From Diplonema papillatum (taxonomy: Eukaryota; Euglenozoa; Diplonemea; Diplonemida; Diplonemidae), in contig JAPJBO010000830.1 in assembly GCA_030068145.1 (NCBI GenBank), forward strand, positions 37,658-101,657: a stretch of DNA of 64,000 nucleotides. The letters are read 5' to 3'. Every line of letters starts with the position of its first letter. Within the stretch, counting starts at the first letter, position 1. A program made the position numbers and the translations under genes. Shown one piece after another: positions 19,744-30,194 of this stretch. The notes beneath the pieces were generated by a model. The model was not told where the DNA came from. It ran no database searches and saw only the letters and a program-made list of their open reading frames with translations.

Positions 19744-20570
19744 ATTTTCTCGCACAAAAGATTCTCCAAAACTTTCTCCAAAATGCCGCCGAAGCCAAGC
19801 GCTAAAGTCGTGGCTGCAAAGGCGCGGGAAGCTGGCGATCGAAGTTCGCAAAGACGTGGTACTCCCCCGGCCGAACACCGTCGTGGTTCGCTGGTACACG
19901 TCAAAGGAGGCGAAGCTGAGTGGGGACCCGACGGAGAGAGCCTACACGCTGCCCCCCTCACTCGTGATGGCGGTAAAAAAGTGGAAGCTCAGAGGAAAGG
20001 ACTTCGATGCCGGAACAGTCCGCGAGCTGATGGCTGTCGCAAGGTCGGTGTTTCCCGAAGTGCAGGACCACAGTTGGTAGCGAGGTGCCCCACAACACTT
20101 GGCTCTGGGAGGTATGGACTGGGAACGGCTCCTGGCGGTGTCTCGACACAAGTCGAAAGAGGCGCTGAGGCGCTACTTGTGGGGGTGTGTTTCCCCGGAC
20201 ACGGCGTTGCAACAGGGCGGCAGCGATGCACGTGCCGACTGCGAAGAAGAGGAGGATGGAGGGGTGATTCTCCGTGTTGAACGCAGACAACGGGTGTCAA
20301 CCAAGTGTCCTGTGTATGCCTCAGACGTGAAGTCGCGGATGACCGAGCATCCGTTGGTGGCGTGGAGCCACGCGGCTGATGCGCGGGACGACACTCTGTT
20401 GGCAAGCCTGGTTAGTAGATTGGACCTCGGTGGGGACTTGGGCGAGCACGCTGAGGCGAATTATCACGATGCGGCTCCTTTGAGGACGATGCTGGTTGAG
20501 GAGGGCGCCACTTCGATAGTGCTGGATCACGAGCTGGCAATTGGGCGGCTAGCCTCGATGGCCTATTAGC
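19744..20570 (+). pseudogene. YR retroelement: tyrosine recombinase domain (5'-truncated)
   Basis: One frame reads 'VVLPRPNTVVVRWYTSKEAK', 'AYTLPPSLVMAVKKW', 'PEVQDHSW', then a UAG (20,078-20,080), then 'RGAPQHLALGGMDWERLL' and 'SRHKSKEALRRYL'. This is the C-terminal half of a DIRS/VIPER-type tyrosine recombinase: the HSxRRGA box, the second basic box and the terminal tyrosine (codon near 20,174). The UAG replaces the catalytic-box Arg codon. The first catalytic Arg region is missing, cut off by family C copy 3. The frame continues open to 20,569, where a linker leads towards RT. In DIRS elements RT usually precedes YR or lies in an overlapping ORF; YR before RT recalls kinetoplastid VIPER. 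Confidence 0.65.
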
Positions 20571-20587
20571 ACGATGGTGCTCGTGCT

Positions 20588-21677
20588 GTGCACCGGAGGT
20601 GCACCGCGCCCTTGGATGCCGACAAGCGTGTTGACTATAGTGTCGTAGAATTGGGGTTGACGGGATGGGAGCGCAATGCCCTTCGGACATACGCGCAAGA
20701 GCCGATGCTCACCGACAGCAAAACCCGAACATCGATGACTTCCTTTGCGCTGGACTCGGAAGAGCTCGAGAAGGAGGCGATCGGCATCATCCGAGACCCA
20801 GAATCTCTCTTGGTGTGTTCAAGATCCCGAAGAAGAACGGCAAAGCGCGGCTGCTGGTTGACGGTCGGAAATTTGATGAGGCGTCTGCATCCCCACTGCC
20901 GCCAATTACGCCGACGCTCGAGGACATTGATGCTTTTGTGATGTCTTGGCGATTCTTTTGCACGCTGGATTTTTTGGGTTTCTTTCATCAGCTCCCCGTG
21001 GCGGAAGGGGTGGCGGCGTTGCTGGGATTTCGCACGCCGCATGGGTACTATCGTTTCAAGGTAGCGGTCCCCGGTATTGCGAGGGCGCCGTCGATGGCAC
21101 AGCTCACGACGTGTGGGCTTCTTCGGGCGGCAGATCTGCTGAAGCAGGCGCTCGCCGTTTACGACGATGTTGCTGGCAGTCTCGATGCGACCCAGCTCGC
21201 CGCTGACAGGAAGAAATTTCTGCTGATGCTTGACGAGGCGGGTGTCACGGTGCGCGATGACAAGTGCTTGCCGATCTCCAGTGAGGGAGTATTTGATGGG
21301 GTTCTGCTGAACCTGGAGCGCAAGACTGTAGGCGTCGATCCTGAGTGGAGACATTTGGTTCTCTCGGAGCCGGTCCCTCAGGCTCTGACGTGCCGTAGTG
21401 CTGCTCATCATATTGGATGCTTGAGGTGGGCGCACTGGGTTATGCGGAGGTCTATGGCGATCTACCCTGCTGTGCTAAGGTTAGCGAGGCAGTTAAATGC
21501 GTACTGTTTAACTGCAGCCTTGTGGGACCGCCGTCTATGTCTTTCTGACGAGCTGATGGGTGAGTTCCGGAAAGCAGAACAATGGTTGCGCGCGTGTGAG
21601 CCGCGGCTCCTGAAAGCCTACGGGCTGGCTTGGGATGTGTGGGCTGATGCCAGTGACTACGGTGTGCTATTTCGGTC
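20588..21677 (+). pseudogene. YR retroelement: reverse transcriptase and start of RNase H
   Basis: After one frameshift near 20,812 the RT reads 'GVFKIPKKNGKARLLVDGRK', motif A 'CTLDFLGFFHQLPV', motif B 'VPGIARAPSMAQ', motif C 'LAVYDDVAGS', then thumb-like 'EAGVTVRDDKCLPIS'. Motif C is VYDD, not the usual Y/F-x-D-D. The ORF runs into RNase H ('VWADASDYGVLF', first Asp) and is broken at 21,678 by a MITE. LTR-type RT order and RNase H type fit the DIRS/VIPER assemblage. No LTR is visible. Confidence 0.75.
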
Positions 21678-22420
21678 CTACAGGGGGGGACTAAATACAA
21701 TTGTGCACAATTGTATTCCAAGCACGCACGTCAATCCCTGCCCTGGCAGAACTTGACAGTTGTTGAATAGAATTGTCTTGGAATACAATTGTTTCTACAG
21801 AAGTCGCCTTGTCACGCGGCCAAGACGGAGACAGTCCGGCCAAGCTGCACGAGCCGATTCGTCCAAGCCTCCAGGCCGGACCAAGGGCGCCCACCAAAGC
21901 GCCACCTACAAACGCTCCGCCGACGAATGCGCCACCTTCCAAAATCACTCTACTTCTCCACTGATTTTGCGCAATCTTCTACGGCCGGGCCGCAGCAGTA
22001 GATCTCGAGATAGTCGGCGACGCCAGCACTGGGCCGCAGTGGGCGTCGCCCTTCGCCACCGCCGACCACTTACGACAAACCACGTCCCTGCCGGGTCATC
22101 ACGCTACTTAGTACGCTTGCGCAGTGACTCGTAATAGCCTACAAAGGTTTCACAACAGTCACTGACAACTTGACAAACGTGACCACCGGTCTCCAGTCTA
22201 CCGGAGTCCAGACCTGTTGTGGAGGGTCCACGATTAGAAACCGTGTGCACAATTGTATTCCAAGGCAACTGCACCAAAACCAACAGTGTTCCAACACAAT
22301 TGTATTCAGCTGGACGGACTCTGAAACCGGCCAAAAAAAAAGACAATTGTATTCAAAGGATTCAAAGGACATAATTGTATTCCAAGGCAATTGTATTTAG
22401 CCCCCCCTCCCCCCCTGTAG
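21678..22420. mobile_element. MITE family E, copy 1 (CTACAGGGGGG...CAATTG ends)
   Basis: Termini 'CTACAGGGGGGGACTAAATA' 'CAATTGTGCACAATTGTATT' and the inverse 'AATTGTATTTAGCCCCCC...CTGTAG'. The 743-bp body is shared with copy 2 at 24.06 kb ('GAAGTCGCCTTGTCACGCGG', 'CCGGTCTCCAGTCTACCGGA'). It interrupts the RNase H domain of the YR element, so it is younger than that element. No transposase. Confidence 0.85.
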
Positions 22421-22735
22421 ACCCAGCAAGAGAGCTCGTTGTCAAGGGCTTGGTCGTCTTTTCCGGCGTTGAGACCACCTGTCCCCATTCGGCGGAGGGA
22501 GCTGTTTTGTGCAATTCTGGCTACGATGTTGGCAGACAAGATCACACCTGAGGGGGGTGGCTTTGAACGTTTACCACGACAATGGCAATGCGGAGTCCAG
22601 GCAAAGAAAGCTCACCTCCTCGCACCCCGTGGAGAACCGCTGGTTGGCCAGCGGTTTGCGTATTGGTAGGGTTGTCAACACGCACTTGGTTGGCACCCGG
22701 AGTATGGTCGCTGATATGGACACCAGGATAGGCTG
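22421..22735 (+). pseudogene. YR retroelement: C-terminal RNase H
   Basis: Continuation of the RNase H after the MITE: 'PVPIRRRELFCAILATMLAD' (Glu), then in a shifted frame 'ALNVYHDNGNAESRQ' (Asp) and 'VGTRSMVADMDTRIG' (final Asp) followed by TGA at about 22,733. With 'DASDYG' before the MITE the D-E-D-D set is complete, though split by an insertion and a frameshift near 22,550. Confidence 0.65.
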
Positions 22736-23060
22736 AACGCTCTCGTCTACTGTCCTATGCGCAAGGAGAAAAAGAGGGGGGTCGGTTCCTGCTCCGCAAG
22801 CCCCGGTCGCGCGGCGAGAACTGCCTGTGTCAGCACAGGTAGTGCATGAGAATGCTCCTGCCCGCAGTGCAGGTAACCCGAACAACCTCAGCCCGCAGAG
22901 CTGAGAAGCCAGCCCGCAGTGCTGTGAACCTCGGCCCGCAGTGCTGAGAAGGCAGCCCGCAGTGCTGCGAACAGAGCTTCAGCCCGCAGTGCTGAGTTGG
23001 CAGCCCGCAGTGCTACAACATCGCAAGCAGCCCGCTGTGCTGCTGACCGCTATGGGAGGG
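22736..23060 (+). repeat. GCCCGCAGTGCTG minisatellite (3' region of YR element)
   Basis: Between about 22,855 and 23,050 the motif 'AGCCCGCAGTGCTG' occurs at least seven times with 10-15-bp spacers. Its place directly after the RNase H stop suggests it is the element's 3' region. Confidence 0.7.
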
Positions 23061-24060
23061 GGGTGATCCCGTGCACATCACAGGATCGACACAAGCGTGT
23101 CTCCCCAAAATCCCAAGCCCTTTGAACTGCTTTTTTCCTCTGATGGACAGCCCAGTTCTTTCTCTTGATTTTCTTCCTTTGCAAATGCTAAAATGTGCGG
23201 AAATAAGACTGAGGCAGACCAGGAGCAGGGGACTTTAGCTCTTTGTCTGACCGAGCAAAAAAGCCGGTTTCAGCGAAACCCCCGGGTTTTCGGCTCTGTG
23301 TGCCGGTGGGTGTCTGAGTGCCGAACTGTCGCCCCACACACGCAAACTAGGGAACGGAGAGGAGTGGTGAGATATAGGCCTGTGGTGGAGGTGTGCACGT
23401 CATCAAACTACGGAGGTGGTAAGTGAAAAAAAGCTTCGATGGCAGTAACAGTATTCAGGGGGGCACTGCGCCTGTGCGCCCCAAGGCTTCCTTGTAGTTT
23501 TTGAATGAGCAGAAACGATTTGCTCGTGTTCTTCCGTCGTTTTCGAGGTCCTCGACGGAACTGTTCTGAATTAGCAAACCAGCAACATTTCAAAAGTGCC
23601 CCTTGCGAGCTGCTTCCCTGCCTCCTGCCAGGGGACTTTAGAACCCCGGTTTCCCGGTTTTCGAAACCGGGTTTTTCCGGTTTCGGTCAGGGGACTTTAA
23701 AACCCCGGTGTCCCGGTGTCAGGTGTCAAACATGGATTGACAAACTCCTTTTCAGAAGTTGTTGGATTTGCCCATTTTTTTTTCACATCTTGAAGAAAAA
23801 AAAAGATCTTGAAATTTTGTGAAAAAACGTCATGGTAGTAGCTGCAGTTTCTGTGCTTTAATGGTTGCTCACACGGCCAATAAAGCTGGGTGAGGGCTCG
23901 CAAACGCGGTGAGAAGAAGCGGCGGACACCCGCCGACACGGCACGACCCCCTTCTGCGGACAACGCCGTGAGCCGCTCCTGCAGCGCGACCCATCTGCTG
24001 TTACGTAGACACCGACTGTGTGCACAGTGCAGTGTGGGAGGAAGCCACCAGCCACCAGGG
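23061..24060. other. Intronic stretch (ITPR intron 5)
   Basis: No gene recognised. 'GGGGACTTTAGAACCCCGG' and 'GGGGACTTTAAAACCCCGG' are repeated at 23,633 and 23,689. A poly-A/T stretch near 23,779-23,826 matches about 27,358-27,420 in inverse orientation. Confidence 0.45.
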
Positions 24061-24061
24061 G

Positions 24062-24755
24062 CTACAGGGGGGGGCTAAATACAATTGTGCACAATTGTAT
24101 TCCAAAGCACGCACGCCAATCCCTGCCCCGGCAGAACTTGGCAGTTGTTGAATAGTATTGTCTTGGAATACAATTGTTTCTACAGAAGTCGCCTTGTCAC
24201 GCGGCCAAGACGGAGACAGTCCGGCCCTCCGGGACTTCGGTCCCGGAGCCTGGCGGAGGGCGGAGTCCGGACAACATGTAGCCAAGTGCCACCTACAAAC
24301 GCTCCGACGTGCGCCACCTACACTACTATCACTCTACTTCCCCACTGATTTTGCGGAAGAATCTTCTACGACCGGCAGAGATAGTCGGCGACGCCACAGC
24401 ACTGGGCGTCGCCTCGCCACCCGCCGAACGACTTACGACAAACCACGTCCCTGCCGGGTCATCACGCTACTTAGTACGCTTGCGCAGTGGCTCGTAATAG
24501 CCCACAAAGTTTCACAACAGTCACTGACAACTTGACAAAAGTGACCACCGGTCTCCAGTCTACCGGAGTCCAGACCTGTTGTGGAGGGTCCACGATTAGA
24601 AACCGTGTGCACAATTGTATTCCACGGCAACTGCACTGTGTTCCAACACAACTCTATTCAGCTGGACGGACTCTGAAACCGGCCAATGAAAAAGACAATT
24701 GTATTCAAAGGACACAATTGTATTCCAAGACAATTTTATTTAGCCCCCCCTGTAG
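24062..24755. mobile_element. MITE family E, copy 2, with solo end at 24,766
   Basis: Same termini and body as copy 1, 694 bp. It is followed at 24,766-24,785 by an extra solo terminus 'CTACAGGGGGGGGCTAAATT', producing a palindrome around 'CCACTGGTGG'. Confidence 0.85.
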
Positions 24756-24785
24756 CCACTGGTGGCTACAGGGGGGGGCTAAATT

Positions 24786-25300
24786 AGCAGACCTTTTTCG
24801 ACGAGTTTTTGTCAATTTCAGCTCCGATGAAGAGATCCGTGAAGAATGTACCCGAAGACCAAGAGGCATTCGCGTGGTTCGTGGGTCCTTACAAGGTGCA
24901 GAGCACCGGGCGTGGAAACCACCAGGTTACCGTTGGGAAGAACGGGAATCGATCCCCTGGTTGGTAACATTTTCACGTAGCAGACCTTTTTCGACGATTT
25001 TTTGCTCGCTTTCAGCTCCGATGAAGAGATCCGTGAAAAATAGGCTCGGGGCCTGCGAGTAAGCGCGTGGTTCGTGGTACCTTGCGAGATGCAGAGCACC
25101 GGGCGCGGAAAACCTGGGGGTAGGTTTTCATTGGGAACGGCGGGAATCGATTCCCTGGTTGGTGAAATTTCTTCGCTGGTCCACGACACGGCACGTTTTC
25201 GACGAAATTTTGCTCGCTTTCAGCTCCGATGAAGAGATCCGTGAGAGATAGGCCCGGGGACCAATAGTGTGGGCCTGAACAAGATGCAGAGCACCAGGCT
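24786..25300 (+). repeat. Repeat family D tandem array (three units)
   Basis: Three units about 190-210 bp long, each with 'GCAGACCTTTTTCGACGA' (or a worn form), 'CAGCTCCGATGAAGAGATCC' and a spacer resembling 'GGGAATCGATTCCCTGGTTG'. No ORF is conserved between units. A solitary inverted unit lies at 25,600-25,655. Confidence 0.8.
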
Positions 25301-25599
25301 ATCTGTAGTCCATCCGTGATCACAAACCCAAGGAAAAGCGAACCAAAACTCTGCACCATAGACCCAAGCCAAAAAGGTCGAAACTACCGGCGCAATTATG
25401 TTCCCTCGTCGGATGTAAAAGGTGAAAAACAGGTCCTGCGGGCATTGACTCCGGAGAAAAACCGGAGAAAACCCCCACCTGCGGGAATTGACTCTGGTGA
25501 AAATTTCGAATTTTATTTCCGTTTCCACGATTTCCATTTCCACGTGTGTCCACATCCCGAACACTTCCACGTTCAAGTTATTTCGTCCTTGAGTCCATT

Positions 25600-25655
25600 T
25601 CTCGCAGATCTTTTCATCGGAGCTGATCTCGAGCAAAAACTCGTCAAAAAAGGTC
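25600..25655 (-). repeat. Repeat family D, inverted unit
   Basis: 'CTTTTCATCGGAGCTGATCT' and 'TCGTCAAAAAAGGTCTGG' are the reverse complement of the family D core. Confidence 0.7.
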
Positions 25656-25859
25656 TGGAACTGTGGACCGGCTTCCAGGAGCCAGAATCAGGCCCACAGG
25701 CGTAACCAGACTCCGTGGGGGAGCTGGGCCCGGCCTGGGGGGGGGGGGGTCCAACTCAAAAAAACTTTGCTCAAAAAACCGAGATCGGTGCCGAAAATAC
25801 GGTTTCAACACTTTTTTTTCGTTTTTTTGAGGTTTTTGAGGGGTGAAATCTGAATTTTC

Positions 25860-25935
25860 TTCCAGCCACTGGGAGCCACTGGTGGCTCAGCCACTGGTGG
25901 CTGGTGGCAGCCACCAGCCACCAGTGGCTGCCTGC
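25860..25935. repeat. CCACTGGTGGCT palindrome cluster
   Basis: Clustered 'GCCACTGGTGGCT' and 'CAGCCACCAGCCACCAGTGG' form overlapping hairpins. The motif also flanks MITE E copy 2. Confidence 0.7.
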
Positions 25936-26254
25936 CACACTGCACAGTGCGTTGCTCAGGGTAGTCGAAGGCCTGACAATCACTCTACTGCAACAAACGC
26001 CCACCCTGTGAGAGTCAGATGAGCCTGTCTGTAAAGATTAGATGCCTGTAGATTTCAGATGCCTGTAGCGAACAGATGCTTGTGAGGGACAAATGTCTGG
26101 GAGAACGATTGTCTGGCTGAGCGGGGCTTATAGCGAGCAGATTCCTGTCGACAGATCCTGTTTACAATGAACAGACGGAACGCTCGGATGGAATGATGCA
26201 AGTGCGTAAACACCACCGGATAAAAAGTACGTGTGTGCCGGTAAGGCAAGACTA
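25936..26254. other. Intronic stretch with AGATGCCTGTAG repeats
   Basis: Short degenerate 'CAGATGCCTGTAG' repeats at 26,035-26,110. No gene. Confidence 0.45.
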
Positions 26255-26400
26255 CAGGCGCGCAGTTAAAGTTCGGGAAACCGTAAAGTTTGGGCGAAGC
26301 AAAGTTCGGGCGATGCTAAGTTCTGGACCAGAATCTGGTAGACTGACTCAAATTACCCAAGGGGACCCAAAAGCCACGAGATATTGAGAAACTCGGCAAA
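26255..26400 (+). repeat. Repeat family H, copy 1
   Basis: 'GCAAAGTTCGGGCGATGCTA' followed by 'TGGTAGACTGACTCAAATTA' and 'CCCAAGGGGACCCAAA'. Further copies at 26.8-27.0 and 34.73-34.9 kb. Confidence 0.75.
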
Positions 26401-26507
26401 AAAACGCAAATGTCAGGCACATTAGACCCCGAACCCCAAACTGCTGCCTCTACGCGCGAAGCGCAGCACTTTTTATAGTATCATTTTAACTTCAAGGGTC
26501 TCCATAG

Positions 26508-26716
26508 CATGCAGGGTCAAAACCTTGTGTCTTTTCAAAACGCTGCCGCGGGGCCGATGGACCCCAAAAAAAAAATTTGGAAAAAAAAAATTTGCTCAAC
26601 TTCATCAAAAATTTTGCAGAGTTTGTTCCAAAATTTTAAAATTCAAAAAACCCAAATTTTTTCCGGAATTTTTTTTTTGTCATTTCCAAAAAGACACAAG
26701 GTTTTGACCCTGCATG
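26508..26716. mobile_element. Short MITE with perfect 28-bp terminal inverted repeats
   Basis: Left 26,508-26,535 ('CATGCAGGGTCAAAACCTTG' + TGTCTTTT) is the exact reverse complement of 26,689-26,716. The interior is A/T-rich. If the outer CATG is counted as target duplication, the element proper is CAGGGTC...GACCCTG, 26,512-26,712. No coding capacity. Confidence 0.85.
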
Positions 26717-26799
26717 ATAGGAAGTTTTCCCCCTGGAAATGACACCGTGATGGCAGAGTGAACAGCGCAAGGGCGAGGCACCTTTCCGGTCGACAATGA

Positions 26800-27000
26800 T
26801 TTACGGGGTTTGTAAAGTTCGGAAAGCAGCAAAGTTCGGGTGAAACCAAGTTGCTAAGTTGTGGTGATGCAAAAGCAAAGTTCGGGCGAAGCTAACTTCT
26901 GGTGAAGCAAAGTTTGGGTGAAGCAAAGTTCGGGCGATGCTCAGTTCTGGTAGACTGACTCACGTTACCCAAGGGGACCCAAATACCGCGAGTTATGAAG
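26800..27000 (+). repeat. Repeat family H, copy 2
   Basis: Several 'GCAAAGTTCGGG' units, then 'GGTAGACTGACTCACGTTAC' and 'CCAAGGGGACCC', as in copies 1 and 3. Confidence 0.75.
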
Positions 27001-27560
27001 CGGAAACGCGAGCAGGGTGGAGAGAGCAGCGTGTGTGTCGAACCAACCCAAGCTAAGAGTTGTCGGCTTGTTCAGTCTGTTGCCTTACCTACAGGTGAAA
27101 CTGGACTAGGTTACAGTCTACCAGAACCGAAAAAGGATTCCGGGTGCTACGGTGGCCGTGCACATTCTTGGGTGCGTGCCTCGTGTCGGGCGGGTGTTTT
27201 GTAACCCGTGAAGTTCTTTTCTGGTGCAATCCGACAAGACTGGCGCCGAGTTTTGTCTCACAGCTGAGTTTTGTCTCACAGCTGGTTTCCTTGGGGTGCA
27301 ATTCACCTCAAAAGGACCACACACCCCCACTCACAAGGACAACGCACAGTCACTATTTTTTACAAAATTTCAAGATCTTTCTTTTTCTTTTTTTACACAA
27401 AGATGTAAAAAAGAAGTAGCTAATTTTGCAAAACATGTGGAAAAATGCAAAGATCTTTGTAAATCCATGGTCAAAAAAAGAGGGAAAAAAAAGAAAGTCA
27501 GAAGATTTCTGGGAAAAAAAAAAAATCCAGATTTCTGTTTTGTCGCTGTGTAGGCTGGAA
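27001..27560. other. Intronic stretch, A/T-rich
   Basis: No gene. Contains 'GAGTTTTGTCTCACAGCT' tandem pair near 27,250 and the poly-T/poly-A stretch related inversely to 23.78 kb. Confidence 0.45.
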
Positions 27561-27564
27561 ATCT

Positions 27565-27975
27565 TCTTTCGTGGGAAGGGAAACTGGTGGTGGAAAGTTT
27601 TCTCACGACAGAAAACTGATGGAAATTTCTTTTGTGGAATACTGTTGGTGTAAATTTTTCTCACGACAGAAAACTGATGGAAATTTTCTCGTGGCGGAAG
27701 CTACTGGCGGAAATTTCTCTCGTGGTGGAAACCTGGTGGAAATGTTCTCGTGGAAACTACTGGCGGGTATTTCTTTGTGGAATACAGTTGGTGGAAATTT
27801 TCTCACGACAGAAAACTGATGGAAATTTTCTCATGGCAGAACCACCGGCGAAATTTCTTTCACGGGAAGCTTGGCGGAAAACTTTTCTAACAGAAATTGT
27901 TGGTGGAAATGTTTTCTAACGGAACCCATCTGTGGAAATTTCTCGTGGCAGAAACCTGATGATGAGCGGCGGAAA
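27565..27975 (+). repeat. Degenerate ~30-bp minisatellite (GGAAATTTTCTCGTGGCAGAA)
   Basis: At least ten variants of 'TGGAAATTTTCTCGTGGCAG' with 'AAACTGAT' or 'ACTGGC' links. The last variants flow directly into repeat family A copy 2, as at the left window edge, so this array may be part of that family. Confidence 0.75.
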
Positions 27976-28750
27976 TTTCTTTCATGGAAAACTGTTTTGC
28001 GATCTTCGTACTTAGCTGGCTGGCCAGAAAGGCGCCAAAAAATTAACGCGCCTGCGGCGCAGGTATTTTGGCTGAGTATTTTTTGTATTGGGGCTACCGC
28101 ATTATTTGCTCATTCTGTTCACCGTGTTCCACCGTGGCAGGCAATGCAGGGGCGTTGTGCAGGACGAAAACGAAAACCTGCTGCAGCCGGTGAACAACCA
28201 ACGTGTTTCCGTCCATCTGTTTAGCGGTAAGTGCGACCGTCAAAATTTCCGCGCCTGCGGCGCAGGTTTAATTGACATGTCAGCCAACCTAGTTGTGACG
28301 AGCCACCCTACTGCCCATCTGCTTTGATCCGTAAGTGCGACCGTTTAAAAGTTTCCGCGCCTGCGGCGCAGGGCTCCTTTAAGAAACACAAAACCGTCAC
28401 AAAAAGAGTTGCTGGATCGGTGTTCCGGAGTTTAACGCTGGTTCAATCGTGCACCAGAGGCGGCACACAGCCAAAAGGTGCTCACCACCACAAAATATAT
28501 CGCTGCGCGGGCAGGTCTCTCCCCACCCGAAGCGTCAAGACAGCCTACTGTGCGGGTCGGGGCTACAGTAGGGTCACCGCTGAATGCCGTGCGATTCCCC
28601 AAAACCCCGGTTTAGAGCGTAGATTTTCGTCCCAAGGCATCCCTGCCGCCCAAGTGTTGGAAAAAAAAAAATTGACCTCACACCGGGTTTTTGGCTGACA
28701 CCGGGTTTTCCGCTCCAACCCCCAAACTTTTAAAGACCCCTGGTTTCGGT
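27976..28750. repeat. Dispersed repeat family A, copy 2
   Basis: Longer version of 1-545 with three 'CGCGCCTGCGGCGCAG' palindromes (28,049, 28,249, 28,357) and the same terminal 'CACCGGGTTTTCCGCTCC'. No ORF conserved between the copies. Confidence 0.75.
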
Positions 28751-28989
28751 TTTTCAGAAAAAATAAAAAATATATAAATTTCGATTTCAAACTTTTGGGG
28801 TTTTTGTCTTACCAGCAACTCTCGCCGGAAACAAAGAAAAGTGGATCCCGCAGTACTGTACAGTACTGCTGTCACGTGGCACGTCACGGTGTGGCACGTG
28901 ATGTCACGTGATGTGTCCGTGTCACCATGCGTAGTGTACCGTGCAGCGCGCACAAGCACACCCCATGGATGACATTACATACACTGCCA

Positions 28990-29397
28990 CCTGTGCACTC
29001 GCACACGACCTCAGTAGAGGAACTGATCCAGGCACGGGGGTGGACGGAGTTCAGTCAAGTGCTGGCAAGCCTCTTGGGTGACACCAGCTTCGAATGCTGT
29101 CCCCAGTTTCGACACAGATACTGCTGGTTGCAGCAAGGAACTGCCGGTGCGGAGAGCATGCTTTCGTCCCTGAAACTTGTCAAGAGCCGTCTCCGAGCCA
29201 CTCTGCACAATGATACGTTGAAGGACATCATGTGCGAACTGGAGCTTCACAAGAAAATTTTCACGCTTCACGCGACCAAACACCCGTCCTCTACGTTTCT
29301 CATGGTCAACCTCAGCCCAGAGCGTTTATTTGGGCCCAACTTACTTCAATTGTGTTCTTCAGTACCTCACGGTGGTTCTGGAAATGTGTCCGCATGA
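28990..29397 (+). pseudogene. hAT-like transposase C-terminal fragment
   Basis: One frame reads 'GAESMLSSLKLVKSRLRATL' and 'NDTLKDIMCELEL'. This resembles the C-terminal dimerisation region of hAT-type transposases and domesticated relatives (xxE-x-x-FSxLKxIKTxLR followed by xxTLxxLM). It ends at a stop at 29,397. Exons 5 and 6 of ITPR splice in phase without it, so it is not part of the host gene. Upstream transposase domains were not found. Confidence 0.4.
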
Positions 29398-30194
29398 ACA
29401 CAGCAGGTGAGATCAGTAACAAACAGCTGGACTGCCTCGGCATCGTAGGTGCACTTGTGTGACTTGATCTCCCTCAAAGCACCTCTCAGTTCAATACGAG
29501 GGTCCTCCTGTAGCTGTGTCAGTAAGGAAGGGTGCGGTGGTCTTGACGTCTTGACCTGCCGTACCCTGGGCGTTGTCTCTCAGCCAACGAATGCAATTTT
29601 GTCGCGTCCTTGAGGAGGGTTGTACCGTGCGCTCTATGGGTCGAGGAGCGAGAGGGAATTCAATGGGAAATAACCCCGAGTACGTTGTCCTTGCAACCCC
29701 TTTCGTGGAAGCTGATATCATCGCCGTGACCCTGTAGAAATTACATACCCCGACCAGCAAACCAGCTAGTTCTGGATTTGAAACCAGCAAATGTTGTGAA
29801 GCTATTTCCTGGCAGGAGGGGCAGCAGTGGGTCAGCAGCTATGAGACAGGTGAACAGCGCCACCTCTCCTAGCGACTCTCGTGTGTGAGTGATGGCTAGC
29901 CATGTCCGGGACTGTTTGTGACCGACACCAAGTGTGAATTTGTTGCATCAGTGTGAGACACAGTGAAACGGCCGGAACCAGATAGAAGCCGTGAAAGATG
30001 TCGACGCACCAAAAAGAGGCAGGCCATCAGCATTATACAGCAAACGTGCAAGCTCTCTTTCATTGTCTTTACGGATGCCTGGCAAATGCACTGGCCAGTG
30101 GCATTGCAAGAGACATCTGTCTGTCGTCGGCTCTTTATCCACACTAGAATACTCGCAACAGACACTCTCAATACGACAGACGTAGAAGTAGCAG
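29398..30194. other. End of ITPR intron 5
   Basis: No gene or clear repeat. Two phase-compatible acceptors lie at the end (ATACGACAG| and AGTAGCAG|). Confidence 0.5.

Noticed and set aside
28990-29397. Extra ITPR exon
   Set aside because: Exons 5 and 6 join in phase without it, and its sequence looks like a hAT transposase end.
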